A stretch of 64,000 bases of DNA. Origin: Penelope pileata (Eukaryota > Chordata > Aves > Galliformes > Cracidae). The DNA is taken from positions 932,765 to 996,764 of the forward strand of contig WBMW01000471.1 in assembly GCA_013396635.1 (NCBI GenBank), written 5' to 3'. Shown here one piece after another: positions 1 through 12,473 of this stretch (positions within the stretch are counted from its first letter, which is position 1; each line of letters begins with the position of its first letter). The notes beneath the pieces were generated by a model. The model saw only the letters and a program-made list of their open reading frames with translations. It was not told the origin of the DNA and ran no database searches. The translations under genes and the position numbers were made by a program.

Positions 1-620
1 TTGTTACTCGCCTGTATTTCTTCTCCCTGCCCCAAACACAGCAATAAAATTGTAAATGAACTTTGAGATATTTTTTCCTCTTAGTCTAGTATAAGCTTCG
101 GACGATATGAGAAGCTTTTATATATAATCGAGATTTATGGCTTTTTTGTTTTGCAGCTGAAATGTTGGGTTATGAAAGAAAAGGAAGTTGTGTTTCGGTC
201 ATAAACAGAAAACATGCAAACAGAAACTATTTACATATTAATTTTGCAAACTTGATCCATACATTTGTGTATATACTTTTATATACAGATATATGCATTC
301 CACCCTAAGATACAGAAATAAACCCCGTGCTTGTACATCACAATTCTACAACATATCTATGCGTACTTTGAGAGAATCCACTTACTGACTTTTTTGGTTT
401 GAAAACCTGCCAGTAAAAAGCCAAAATGTCAGTAAACACGGTGGATGCCGTCACTGTTTTCTCTTTGCAGGTTGGTTTCCCTGGTGTACAAAGGTCAGCT
501 CCAGCTCCAACATAAATTATTACTGCCTATTTGACTCATAATAACATATCCAAATAATAGCCAACACATGCTGGATGCTTTATGGATGAATAATTCCCAT
601 CCCAAAGAACTAGCAATTGA
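1..620. other. AT-rich intronic stretch
   Basis: This stretch is clearly AT-rich compared with the rest of the window. It has no repeat or frame I recognise and may be ordinary intron or a conserved non-coding element. Confidence 0.25.
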
Positions 621-1349
621 GAAAGTTTAGACGCAGGAAAACTGGGAGAAAAGCGTGTTTGCTCAGGTTGTGCAGAACGAACACAAAACCTGCAGCACAA
701 AGTGCCCCAGGGCACGGAGGAGCACCCAGTGGTGGCCCCACCTCTGCCAGAACCCAGCGCACCTCTGGGCACTCCGGCATTGACACGGAGCACGGGGACA
801 CCGGCTGGGAGCAAAGGATGGGTGCGAGCTGTGCCTGCTGCAGGGTTAAGCTGCTCCTGCAGAGATCCTACACACACTGCTTTCTATATTCCATATATTA
901 TTAGAAAGTTTGAAACGTGCACACCTGCAGGACCACTGCCACCAAGCTGCCCCACGTCCCTCCCACACGTGCTGTGCACAGCCCTGCACCGTCCCCAGCG
1001 CTCGCTGGCTCCAGCCCTGACATGTAAATAATGACAGACCATTTCCACGGCTTTCCAGCCTATTACTCCGCTCTTTGGACCTTGCCTCTGATCCGAACAG
1101 CAAACCTGTGTCCCTGCGTGACCCCCCTGGCGCAGCCAAAGCAAACCAACGTGCTATATTTGTTTTCCAAGCCCTGGCCAGGAACGATTCCCGTAAGGCT
1201 CAGCCTGGCTTAATGGAGCTGTGTCTGTGCTGCGCCTCTAAGCCTCCATTTGGCAGCGGGGCCGCTGCTGCTTTCTGCCTGGCTTGGGCGGGACACAGCG
1301 GTGTTTGCTGAAGGTAACTCCGAGGCGAGGAGAAGCAGCAGCGAGTGGT

Positions 1350-1412
1350 GCTGGTGGGGAGGGGAGGAAAGAAAAAAAGGGAGATGAAGGAAAACAAGGA
1401 GGAGGAGGAGGG
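1350..1412. repeat. Polypurine tract
   Basis: This is an almost uninterrupted A/G stretch including GAAAGAAAAAAAGGGAGATG and AGGAGGAGGAGGAGGGG. Confidence 0.8.
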
Positions 1413-1780
1413 GCAGCCGGAGGGTGCTCCCGACCTTCCCAACGTATCGCGGCTGTTCGGAGACAACACTTGGCTGTACAGCAGGTTTCCAGAGAGGAGC
1501 ACAGCGAGAGGACAGCTGGGGCTGCAGCCCAGTGAGGGAGCTGGGAGCTCCTCGTCCGCCTGTGTCACACCACCGCGCTCACCCCGCTGCCCCTTGCTCA
1601 ATCCCCGCAGCAGCCACTGTGCTGCCCTTGGCTGTGCCCAAATGGGGCTCGGGTGGTGGATGGGGTGCCACCAAGAGGGGCCCTGCTGGGTCTGTGTTCT
1701 GTGTCAGGATGGCTCCAGGGTGCCTTGTGCACACAGGGACATGCTGCTGCCATGGCAAAGTGTCAGCACAGTGTGCCTGA

Positions 1781-1835
1781 GCATCGGTCTAGATGATCTT
1801 AGAGGTCTTTTCCAATCTTAGTGATTCTATGATCC
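1781..1835 (+). mobile_element. CR1 LINE 3' tail
   Basis: The sequence GATGATCTTAGAGGTCTTTT followed by CCAATCTTAGTGATTCTATG is the typical end of an avian CR1 retrotransposon. Only the last ~55 bases are clear. It is 5'-truncated, as almost all CR1 copies are. Confidence 0.85.
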
Positions 1836-3509
1836 ACGATCACAGAGCTCTGCCGTGTGGCCCTGCCAGCCCTTTCCCCATTGGTCATGCTCTTGAGGTC
1901 TTGGCTACCTGCCCTGATACCAAAGGAGAGTCCCCAAACACCCAGAAAGCACCACTGGGTCCCTCTGCATGCAGCCAGGCAGCACAAGTCCTTCCCTACC
2001 CGTGACCTTCAGTCACTCCAAAGAGCAAGGAGAGAAATCTTGTCCTAAGATAGACAAAGTCTTGAGCTTTTTTCCATCTGAGTTTTCTGTGCTGGTGAAG
2101 CCTCTTGCCACAGTGCATGGGCACCTGCTTTAGCAGAAGGGTCTCTGGTTAGCAGTGCAAAGAGCCCTGGACACCACCATAAGCCACAAACAAAGATCTG
2201 CATACTGATGCCCCCAACACCGGGGTGCGGAGGCAGATTGTGCTCAGGGGGGGTCTCGTGCCAGCACTCAGCAGAGGAACACGCAGGTTGGTCACACCAA
2301 TGCCTGCAGATGGTTGAGTGCATGGTCACAGCCTGCACTTAGCAGCAGTAAGGTGCTAATTAGTTTCACAGCAAGTCCCACTAACTGCAGCAGTGAGCTG
2401 TGACTCACTGCCCGCACAGATGGAGACATTGCCCTGTGCCACTCGGATGTGGGACAGGAAAGCCTTTGGGAGGACAAGGAGAGCATGGCTGTCGGACCCA
2501 GATCTTCTACTGAGTGTTGAAATGGGTCCAGAGCAAAGCAGGAGAAGGAAAGAGAGACACTGAATCTGCAAAGTTTGGCTTGAGCCAGAGCAGAAGCTGA
2601 GCTTGCTCAAAGTTTGGATGTATTCGGCTTGGGAAAAGATTCAACTTATTAGGAAGAGAATGGCCATGAAGTTTGGACCCAGAACTGAAGTGCTATTGAG
2701 TATGTACTGTTTGAATTCCAGGTTTTACTGGACACGTAGGTGGAGCTGTCCTCCCAGGAAGGCTCAGAGCTGCTCCCATGTGGACCTGGGGGCTGCCCAC
2801 GTGCTCCTGCACCACGTCCCCAGGGAAGGAGATGGCTCCTGGCCCTGCCTCCAGGACACGGGGATGTCCTGTCCCTGCCTGGTGGCCAGCAGTGCCCCAA
2901 ACAAGCTACCTCCAAGCCTGGAAAGCCTCGTCAAGGGTGGCTATGAAGAGGATGAGCCATTTCCTCAGTGACAGTCTGCAGCAAGGTGACCACCAAGGGC
3001 AGGTGGGCAACAGCTGAAGGAGCTTCAGTCAAGCCAGCATCTTCCCAGCCTATCTATAACGTGGGAGAATCCAAACAGCTTTTCCACAAAGGCCTGGGCA
3101 TTACTTGGCTTTCCTCTGGGAGAACAGCACTTGCTGTTGGTGCAGGTCTTTGCACATCCTGAGGGAACCTCTCCCTCACAGGCTTCTGAGGGCTGGCAGT
3201 GGGCAGAGGACCTCCAGCAGCACGGGCAGGTAGGAGAAGGCAGCTCAACTTTTAATGCTAAATTTAGTGTTCCTACTCAAACAAAACCCTTCCTACAACA
3301 AAGTGAATGCATTGACAACCATTCCCAACACAGCACCAGGCAAGCAAAAGTGATGTCCCTTGCCACCAACACTGGTCCTGCTGCAGGGACGGGGCTGCGT
3401 GGCCCCTCCCGTGACCCCTGCAGGGTGCTGGGGTGCAACCTGCACCCCGGACAGGCAGGATGCAGGCAGAGCCCCAGCTGTCACCAACAGCCCCCAGGCA
3501 GGAGGAAAG

Positions 3510-3960
3510 GACGCGATGGCCCCGGAGCCGCTCGGCGCCGCACAGCCGTGAATGGCAGCGCTGGGGCTGCCTGAGTTCAGAGCGACCCAGACGGGGCCCC
3601 CTCGGCTTCCCGGCCAAGCAGGACGCAGCAGCCCAGCTGCTCGGGCTTGGCTTCTCCTCGCATGGCAGCTGGGGGGGAGAGCCAAGCGCGGGGAGGGCTG
3701 GGGAGCGCATACACAGGGGCTGTGAGCGGCCTCCCCCTCCCCGGGTTAAAAATAAAGAAAGAAAGGAAGAGCTGGTAATTAGAAGGTGAAATCAGGACGT
3801 AAAAGGAGGAGAAAATTGTCTTGAAGGGTGCTTTTTCTTTTTTTAAAGGTTTCACCAAGATTTTTGCTTTACCCCAGGGTGTCCTTTGCAAATCAGGCCT
3901 CACTGCGAAGGCTATTGGATACGGCTCTGACGTCAGCAGGGAAAAGGTCCCCAGACTCTC
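3510..3960. promoter_or_regulatory. CpG-rich patch with inverted CCAAT box and CRE
   Basis: A CpG-rich stretch at 3510-3720 is followed by an inverted CCAAT box (GCTATTGGAT, 3911-3920) and a perfect palindromic CRE, TGACGTCA, at 3928-3935. These are typical proximal promoter elements but no coding sequence or donor is obvious nearby. Confidence 0.3.
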
Positions 3961-4989
3961 ATTAGAAAGGGGAAGAAAAAAAAATCTATCTTTTTTTCCC
4001 TTTCCCTGACCAATTTAACCTTTTCAGAACAACAAACGGGCTGGTGGCAGGACAGGGCCGGGCTCAGCACTGCTCAGCCTGCAGTGAGGGGTTCGCCTTT
4101 AACCCATCACTGAGTGGGGACAGCACTGCCCAACCTCATCCCAGCACCAAACCTGCATCCCTGTGTGCTGAGAGGAGATGGAGGGGGGTGGCCAACCAGC
4201 AGCAGTGTCTGAGTGTCCCCGCAGACCTCCCAGACCCCACAGACCTCCTAACCATTTCAGAAGGTGTTTGGATGTTTTGCTGGACCCTCACACATAGGTG
4301 CCATATGAGAGCAGCACATGGTTCAGCAGCTGGGAAGGGTGCAGCTCCTCACAGCAAGGTGTGGGTGCCCCACCCCTGGAGGTGGTTCCAGGCTGGGAGG
4401 GCCCTGTGCAGCATGAGCTGCCCTGCACCTTTGAACACATCCATCGGAGGCCTGGTGCGGACATCACCTTGGTTTTACCCCGGCAAGGCACACCGAGGGG
4501 CTTTGTGCTGCAAGGGGTAATCCTGGGAGGGTGATAAAGATCTCCTCATCCCCATGGAAATTGAGCCATGTTCCTCACATACCTCCACTAATTCAATTTC
4601 ACACAGTGTGAATAGACCTGCCAAGCCTTTGTTATTCTTTCTTCTGCAGAAGTTCACTGCAGAGGGGAGGGCAGGCAGCCCCAGTGCGTCCCCACTCCCA
4701 GACCCAACGCTGGCCACGCTCAGGGAGATTTTTCCTTTCCAAACCCTGGGCTGAGGATGGAGGGGAAGAGAAGTCTGGAGCAGAGATGCAATTGCTCAGG
4801 AACACCTGAAGTGGGGGGCTGGGGTTTAGGTGAATGTAAGGAGCGCTTGGGAACAATAACACTGGTGCTAGAAGTCCTTGTGATGCTCTATTGCAGCTTT
4901 TGGCTTGCAGTAGTGTCTGTGAGTTGATCTCTGTTGGTAAGACTCTGAGAGGCCTCTGTCAAACACAACTGTTCAACCAGACCTGCAAA

Positions 4990-5600
4990 GAAGAGCACCA
5001 GTGACAAGAGATTTTGACCAAGCAACTAATGAGAGCGGGCAAACCTCCTTGAGCTCCAGTTTCTACAGATGAGATGAGAGGAGGAAATTAGGAAAGGAAT
5101 AAGTAAATACAGCTACTAGATACAAACACACAAAAAGAAGGGGATTCAATGTTATTTACAAGATACATTTTTTAAATGATAAGAAAAAAGTTGATAAAGC
5201 CTAACAAAAATTGTTGAAGGCATTTTTAATATAATTCTACATATTATTGAAGCTCTGATGTACTCTATACCTCTGAAGGGCAGGACCTCTGCTATGTAGC
5301 TGCAATATTTACAACCCACCCTGGCTATTTGAAATGCACAATAACGAGCTGAAGCGACTTACCATTCACAATCAATAGGTTGGGCTATTTTCCTTCTCTT
5401 TGGCCTTTTATTCTAATTTTCTTGTGAAATTACCCACTAGTTTTCTTCTAAACCTAAAATTACTCTTCTCTGTTCTCTACATTAGTTCCACACCGAAGCT
5501 ATTTGTTTGGGATTAGTTATACCTACCCGGGTGGAGGGTGCTGGGAGGATTACCTGGAGTTTGCAGAGGGCTCTGACGCTGGAAAGCACTATCTAAATGC
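4990..5600. other. AT-rich intronic stretch
   Basis: This AT-rich stretch has no repeat structure or coding frame. TTTTTAATATAATTCTAC and similar tracts dominate. Confidence 0.25.
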
Positions 5601-5892
5601 TAAGTGTTATGAAGGCAGATGAGCTATTTACCCATCCCAACTGTAATACCCCCCACTCCAATTTGGGCTCAGAAATTGAAAGAGCAGAATCCTTTTTCTG
5701 GAGAGACAAATAGCGGGAGAAGGCCAAGACAAGGTCAACAAATAAAAGAAATCCTAAAGCATCACTTAAGGTCAAAAAAGGGAGGGCTGGCTTTATTCCC
5801 ACTGCCAGCGAGCAACGATGCCGCTGCAGAACAGGAGCACCGGTCGGCAAAGGAGGGAAGAGAGCCACACTGCAACATCCTGCAGTGCAAAA

Positions 5893-5935
5893 ATCATCCC
5901 AATTCCAATCAATTCCAATCATTCCCATCATTCCT
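5893..5935. repeat. Degenerate ATTCCAATC tandem repeat
   Basis: The sequence CAATTCCAATCAATTCCAAT followed by CATTCCCATCATTCC is built from repeats of about ten bases. Confidence 0.75.
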
Positions 5936-6580
5936 GACACACACCTAACTGGCTTGTCTGGCAACAACGCACAGTCTGGCTCCCAAACAGAGAGAGCTGA
6001 GCTTCTCTTATTTACAGAGATGAGTTTTAGTGATGCAACGTGACATTGTGCTGTGCAATGGTATTTGATCGTTTCATCTTACAGTAGCACCTCGAGGCCC
6101 CCAGGGACATCGGGGTCTTCATGTGTGAGGCTCTGTACACATACACACGAACAGGCAACAACTGCTTCAGTACTATCACCATTGCTGTCCTGCATTGGCT
6201 CTGTACAGATACAGATGGGAGCACGCACAAAAATCCCACAAAACCACAAATCAGCCCTTGTCACCATAAATTCTGCACGAGCAGGACTTGCACCCTGCAA
6301 TCCTCCCTGCACATGGCCAGGAAAGGCCAGAGAGAGAAATGTGGGAGAGGAGCGTGGGGATGGGGTGAAAAGCAGGTTGTGGGTATGGGATGGGGAAGCT
6401 CTGGGGAGAGCTCTGGGTCAAAACAATGAGGGGACGGGGACAGGGTGAGGATCCTTGCTTACAAGCCTGTTAAATAGGTGTTAAAAATTATGATTTGAAG
6501 TGGTGGGAAGAAACTCAAGACAATCAAGAAGTCAACAGTAAAGCTAAGAAGTGATGCCTGATGCTTTAAGGGTTGAATAT

Positions 6581-6825
6581 AGAATCATAAAATCATGGAA
6601 TTGTTAAGGTTGGAAAAGACCTCTAAGATCACCAAGTCCAACCCCAGCCCATCCCACCATGTCCCTCAGTGCCACATCTCCATGGTTCTTGAACACCTCC
6701 AGGGATAGTGACTCCATCACCTCCCTGAGCAGCTGTGCCAGTGCCTGACCAACCTTTTGGATAAGGAATGTTTCCTATTATGCAACCTGACCCACCCCTG
6801 ACTAAACGTGAGGCCATCGCCACTC
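6581..6825 (-). mobile_element. CR1 LINE 3' fragment
   Basis: The plus strand starts AGAATCATAAAATCATGG, then AAGGTTGGAAAAGACCTC and CACCTCCAGGGATAGTGACT. This is the reverse complement of the CR1 3' region, about 245 bases and diverged. The right end fades gradually. Confidence 0.9.
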
Positions 6826-8220
6826 ATCCGAAAAGCTCTGGGGTGGGATTCTTCAGCCTTCATGGGAACACCATGCTGGGACAGCCCTGCTGCACAGAGT
6901 GCTAAAAGGCAGATAAAGACACACCACTTGCTTTTGTCCTTCATCTTCCTCAGCAAGATTCCCACTGTGCTGGCACTGTGACCAAGTTGGCTTAGGAGGC
7001 CACAAGCCACCAGCACGGTGCAGTGGGTGCTGTTTTCTGTTGGTTAGGTTACCAGTGCGAACAAAGATCCTGACCTGCCTCAAAGGGAAATAGGCTTCAA
7101 CCGATCTGAGCGTTTCCCAAAAAGCACCAAGGATGCAGCACAAAACCCAGCTGCTCCCTGCTAGGCATTTCGGCTTGCAAGCAGCACTGCTGCTTCAGGG
7201 CTTTGCTCAGCACCAAAACTGGAGCTGAGGAACGCCCTGCTAGGAAGGGACAGCACAGGGCTGCACCCTGCTCCAGGGACAAGCTGCTCCACAGAACCAG
7301 CTGCAGTGCTGGGCAGCGAGACGGCAGGGATGAGCTGAGAGAGGAACTGTCTGCAGTGAAATGCTCCACAGAGAAGCACAAAGCAATGCCCAAGCCTGCT
7401 ATGCACTGTCACCCATTAGGGGGTTGCAGGCTTTTCGCTGGCACTGAAGACCCCAGAGCAGAGGGGATGCTGTGGCCATGCACCTCTCCAAGAAGCACCC
7501 ATGGGCTGCATGGCCAAAAGCCGGTGGGTTTTGCCCTGTTTCCTTCTCCCACCCAGTGCTCTAAGAGATGTCAAACCACATCCCACTAGGTACTGCCACA
7601 AAGCAGAGCTGAGCAGGGAAAAAGAGCACACGAGTGCTGCTGAGAGCATCCCTGTGCTTGCAGCCTCCGCCCCACGGCTGGACACGAGCCCTGGGGATGG
7701 GAAACCCTCGGCCACAGCCAACGGAAGGAGAGGAGACGGCGTCCTCAGCCCCCGCGCATCACCCAGCGGGGACCCGGCTCCTCCACGCCGCTCTTTTCCC
7801 CAGCCAAAGCTATTCCATGAATGTGACCTTTGCTTTTGTAATAGTTTAGGGGCGACAAACGTGGCATTTTTGACGTTTGTGAAAAAAACAAGTGAGGGAG
7901 AAAATAAATAAATAAGCAAGCAGGCAGTGTCAGAGCGGGTTGTGGTGTGCTTGACATTCCCAGTGGTGGGGGTGACACTCTGCAGACAGCACCAGGGGGT
8001 CACTTCCAGGTGCCAGGAAGGGACACCTATGCTCTGCAGGTCATTGTGGTGGTGGGATGTGCTCACCTGGAAATGGTTCAGGAAATTTCGTTCCTTTATC
8101 CCACTCTGCTCTGTTTCCCCCAGCCCACAGCAGGACGGAGCTGCCCTGACACACACCATGCAGCCCCACAGCTTTTCACCCCATCCCCACAGCACCAACA
8201 GCCCCATGAAGCCTGACAGA

Positions 8221-8620
8221 GGCCTCCTGGGAAGCGCACACTTAATTATTCATGAATGAAGATGAGAATCTTAATTGGGAGAAGAAAATCTCTCTGGAGA
8301 TCGCTGCTGCGGCTCACGCTTTGCCAATTGCTCCTGAGAGCAGAGGGAAAGGGTGTGCTCCTCTCTTCTGCAAGCGTTAAGAGCACGCAGAACAGCGTTA
8401 GGGAGATAATTTGGTGGTCACAGAGGACTGGGTTTTATTCCTGAATTGAAAACTGGCTATTAAACATCATTTAAAGAACAAAATAAAAATAAAACAGCAA
8501 TTTCTTTTTTTATTCTCTCCCTGCTATCATCATTAACCTTCTTTCTGCATAATATCCCTCTGCCAAGGATCTCCAACTGAGTAATAAAATTTTAGTACAT
8601 AAACCTTATCAGTGCTCTGG
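8221..8620. promoter_or_regulatory. Candidate conserved non-coding element
   Basis: This AT-rich island in GC-rich intron starts with CTTAATTATTCATGAATGAA (homeodomain-type TAAT sites) followed by CTTAATTGG and GCCAATTGC. The composition and motif density resemble developmental enhancers. Conservation cannot be tested here. Confidence 0.3.
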
Positions 8621-10619
8621 AAGGGAGTATTCTTCCCATTCTGGGCAGGGAAACCAAGGCAGGAGGAACCGAAATGACCCGCTCAAAGTCACACCGAGCG
8701 CTGTTAGCAGCCAGGAATAGATTCCCCGAGCACGGAGCCCCTGGGACGCAGCGCCCACAGGTACGCGGCTCTTACAGGCCAATTAGCTTTTATGGAAACG
8801 TTTAAGGAAACATTTCCTTTCACAGACTCTGCCTGCTAATCTACTCCAGGGCTCTGTCATCCGCGAGGACAGCGTCTGACTGCTCGCAGGCTGTCACAGC
8901 ACACACAGAGGCTTTTCCCTTGCTTGAGATAAGCGTGCTTTCAGCAACGACATCTGGAAGCACCGAGCACCCCACAATGTGCTGGGAACAAATGGGCTCA
9001 AGGAGGCTGCTCTGTGTGCCCACGGCTGTTAATTAAATCTGATTGCAAAGGCTTCATTGGAGCAAAGGGCTCTGCATGGAGCCAGGAGCAGCCCCTGCTC
9101 TGCCGCTCTGTCCAGGTCTGTTCCGCTCCCTGGGGCAGAGCCTCAACCCTCAGTGCTGCCCGCAGGCTCTGTCTCTGCAGGACGAGGGGAGAACACAGGC
9201 AGGGCAGGAGGAGAAGGGCAGAAGGGATGGGAGCGAGCAAGGAAAGCACACCCATATTTGCTTTCCGCTGAGAAACAGTTAATAGGTTGCAAGGTTTCCA
9301 CCCTTCCAGGACGGAGCCTTTTCCTCCCCTTTCGAGTGCCCCCTGCCTTCCTCCTCCAGTGCCTGGGAAGCTGTGACTGCTCTACACCGCTGACACCTCG
9401 GCTGCTCTGGAAACCCATGAACTGTTTGAGAAAGGTCAGCTGGCAGCCTGCAGCCTGCTCTGCCTCCAGCCCGCCGGCCTCGGGCAGTGCAGGAGCCCCC
9501 TCTGTAGGCAGAGACCCTCACCTACCAGCAGCCCCTGCCTCCTGACGTGCTCTTTTGGTGACATCCCTTTTCGGTCACCCTACTCCAAGCCCCTCGATGT
9601 GGAAAGAGTGGGATGAGGGCTCCCAGCTAGCTGGGGGCTCGGTGACTGCTCTGCCACCAGATCCGGTCCTGTTCTCGGCGACGTGAACCCCGGCTGGGCA
9701 TCCTGCAGGATGCAGCTCTGCCATCAGAACAGCTCACTTCTTGCCAGCTTGCTGTTGGCAAAATAAAACAAGCACGTCTCTGTACGGCTCCAGGCTTCTC
9801 GGGCCGGAGCTGCCAACCTCTCCCAGGCAGCCACCTCCTCCTCTCCGGGCTCTGGCCAGAGCCGAGCTCCCCGATGTGCAGGAGCACGAAGGAAACCATC
9901 CACCCCCAGCTCCTCCCTCACTCCTGCGCTTCGCCTTGTGCTGTACATCAGCCAGCTGAGACCCCCCAGCACTGCCACAGCCCCCCCAAGTACACAGCTC
10001 CTGCTCAAAGTGATCCCACTGGGTCCGTTGGAATTGCTGCTAAATGCCCCCCCGTACCCACCGGGGCCAGCAGCGAATTAAGGGCGGCTGAAGAGCAGAC
10101 AGCAATGAGCAGAGGCACAGCTCCTGCCTGGAAGCAGATGAGCTCTATGCCTCCCCAAAGAGGAACCTTTCTGGGGGCGGGAGGCGAGGACCTGAGTCGA
10201 GGGCTCCTGGTAATTGTTACCAGCCACCATTCCCACCGAAGTTTGACCACAGCCTTTAAGAAAATGCACAAATTTGCCCATGTTTACTGCGCTCTGTCCC
10301 CAGCAGTCAGTGTTTCCTCCTTGGAGATCCTCAGCCCATGCTCACAGCATCAGTTTTCCTATGGCCAACCCTTCTGCAGCCCTCCTGCTCCCATACACCG
10401 CAAGGATCTGCTGACCTGGCAAAGTTTGGATGGCTTCTGGGTGGGACAGCCACCAGCCCCCATGTACAAAGCCCCAGGACTTGCTACCGTGCCCCAAAAT
10501 AAATGGGAGGGAGAACTCAGAAGAAAGACTATGAGGATCTAAAGCCAATTTGTAGGCACCCTGAAATAACTTGATCCCTCTGGTGTCCCAGGAGAACTTC
10601 TGTCCGAGACGGAGCATTA

Positions 10620-11240
10620 CTCATTCTCATTTGGAGAAGTTTCAGCACGCAACAAAAATATCTCAGGCTCGGTAATGAGGCAAGAAATCATGCTTACGTA
10701 GCTGAGCAAGTGCCATCACTCAACTTCCCCGTCCTTGCAGCAGAAGAAAAATGATTGGAGAATAAATTAATCCTAATAAATGGAGGATTCTGATCAGGCA
10801 TACATAACCAGCCGTGTGTCTGCAGGATGAGCAATTGATGAAGTCACTGCTTCAAAGGTGCCTTGATGCAATTAGTCACTTGGAAAATACGCAGCAGAGG
10901 AGAAAATCCCGCTCCTTTTGTTAAGGAGCATGGAACCGCTCTGCGCGTCGGAGTGATTTATGGGTTACAGTGCAGCAAAATTAAAGCGTGCCGCAATTAG
11001 GGTCATTCTCTCATTAACTATGGGGATGAAAGGCAGAGGGGAGACGAGCAAGAGGATGGACAGGAGGCAGAAGGGCCAGATGAAGGCGAGACACCAACGC
11101 CGCGTTTCTGTGCTGTTGTTTTTTAGCAGGGATTATTTCCCCTTTGCACAAACCACTGCAGGGGAAGCAGGCTTCACACACAACCGGTGCCACCAGAGAT
11201 GAATCAAGCCATTAATCACAAGCATGAGTATCCGTAATTA
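10620..11240. promoter_or_regulatory. Candidate conserved non-coding element
   Basis: This island contains many homeodomain-type sites (AATAAATTAATCCTAATAAA, CATTAATCAC, CCGTAATTAGAG) and a TCF/LEF-like CTTCAAAGG. It contrasts sharply with flanking GC-rich sequence. It is probably regulatory if conserved. Confidence 0.35.
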
Positions 11241-12119
11241 GAGCCGCCGGGAGTCGCAGGAGCAAGAGTCAAAGGCTCTAACGGGATTATGGACAGAACC
11301 GGACTGTTTTATGGCTAACATTAGCAGATAAAGGGAAACGGTCACGTGCGTGGGGTGGTCAGCTGATGAGCGCTGGGGTGCAGGGAGGAAGGGATTTCCC
11401 ATCTCCAACCTCAGCTCTGGTGTCTGCTGCACCACGGGCTCACCTTGGTTGCACCACCACCCTCCTTGTGGGATACCCCAAAAGGAGTGGCCTCCAGGGT
11501 GCAGGATCAGCCCCCAGCTGAGTGCCAGAGCAGGAGCAGTGCCGGTGCAGCTCATGCTGTTCCCCAGGAACACAGCAGACATCGAGCAGCTGACCCTGGC
11601 TGGGGGCAAGCAGAATGCTCCTTTGTGGTTGCCTGGAGCCCAGTTGTGCCCAGAGCACCCCGGCAACCTTCCTACGTCCCCTCCAGCTCACATACTGCTC
11701 TCCTGCCCCACTCCCAGCAAGCTCTGGTATTGGGATGTGACAGAGCAGGCACCAGAAGCGCTCCCCATATTCCAAGGGAGGGAGCTTGCAGCTGCCCTCC
11801 AGGTCTGGGAGCCCCCACATCCCACTGTAAGAAATTATTGCTGCTTCTCTCAGCTCATCGTTGAAGACTTTCTAAGCTCTGCAGCCCAAATAAGGAGGCA
11901 GCAGGCACATGGCTTTGTCCCAGGGTGCTGAGTCCAGGTGTGCTGTCAGACCCTGCCCTGGGGCTCTGGCAGAGAAGACTCCATCAGCTGCAGGGCTGTA
12001 GAAGGACCTTGAGTGAAGCCAGGAAACCCAGGGGGTACAGCCCCCATGGTCTCTTCATGTCGTCCCACCAGGGTCCCCAAGGGTGGCCCTCTCACATCCA
12101 TGATGGAGGATGAGGGAAT

Positions 12120-12473
12120 TGGGATTGCTTAGACTGGAGGATGCTCAGTGGAGATCTCTCTCCGACCCCCTGAAAGGAGGCTGTGGCAAGGTGGAGGTTA
12201 GCCTCTGCTCCCAGGTAACAGCGATGTGAAGAGAGGGGATGGTCTCACATTGTGCCAGAGAAGGGTCACGTTGGATATTACAAAAAATTTCTCCAAAAGA
12301 GTGGTGATGCACTGACACAGCTGCCCAGGGAGCGGCGGAGTCACTGACCCTGGAGTTGCTCAAGAACCATGGAGATGTGGCACTGAGGGATGAGGTCAGT
12401 GGGCAGGGTGGGGTGGGCTGGGGTTGGACTTGGTGACCTTAGAGGGCTTTTCCAACCATAATGATTCTGTGAT
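12120..12473 (+). mobile_element. CR1 LINE 3' fragment (about 350 bp)
   Basis: The copy reads GGAGGATGCTCAGTGGAGA, CTGAAAGGAGGCTGTGGC, CTGCCCAGGGAGCGG and ends CCAACCATAATGATTCTGTG. This covers the ORF2 C-terminal region and 3' end of CR1, with many substitutions. The left edge is approximate. Confidence 0.9.

Noticed and set aside
7416..8207. 263-codon minus-strand open frame
   Set aside because: Composition is low-complexity, it has no recognisable domain, and it lies in intron sequence. GC-rich DNA yields such frames by chance.
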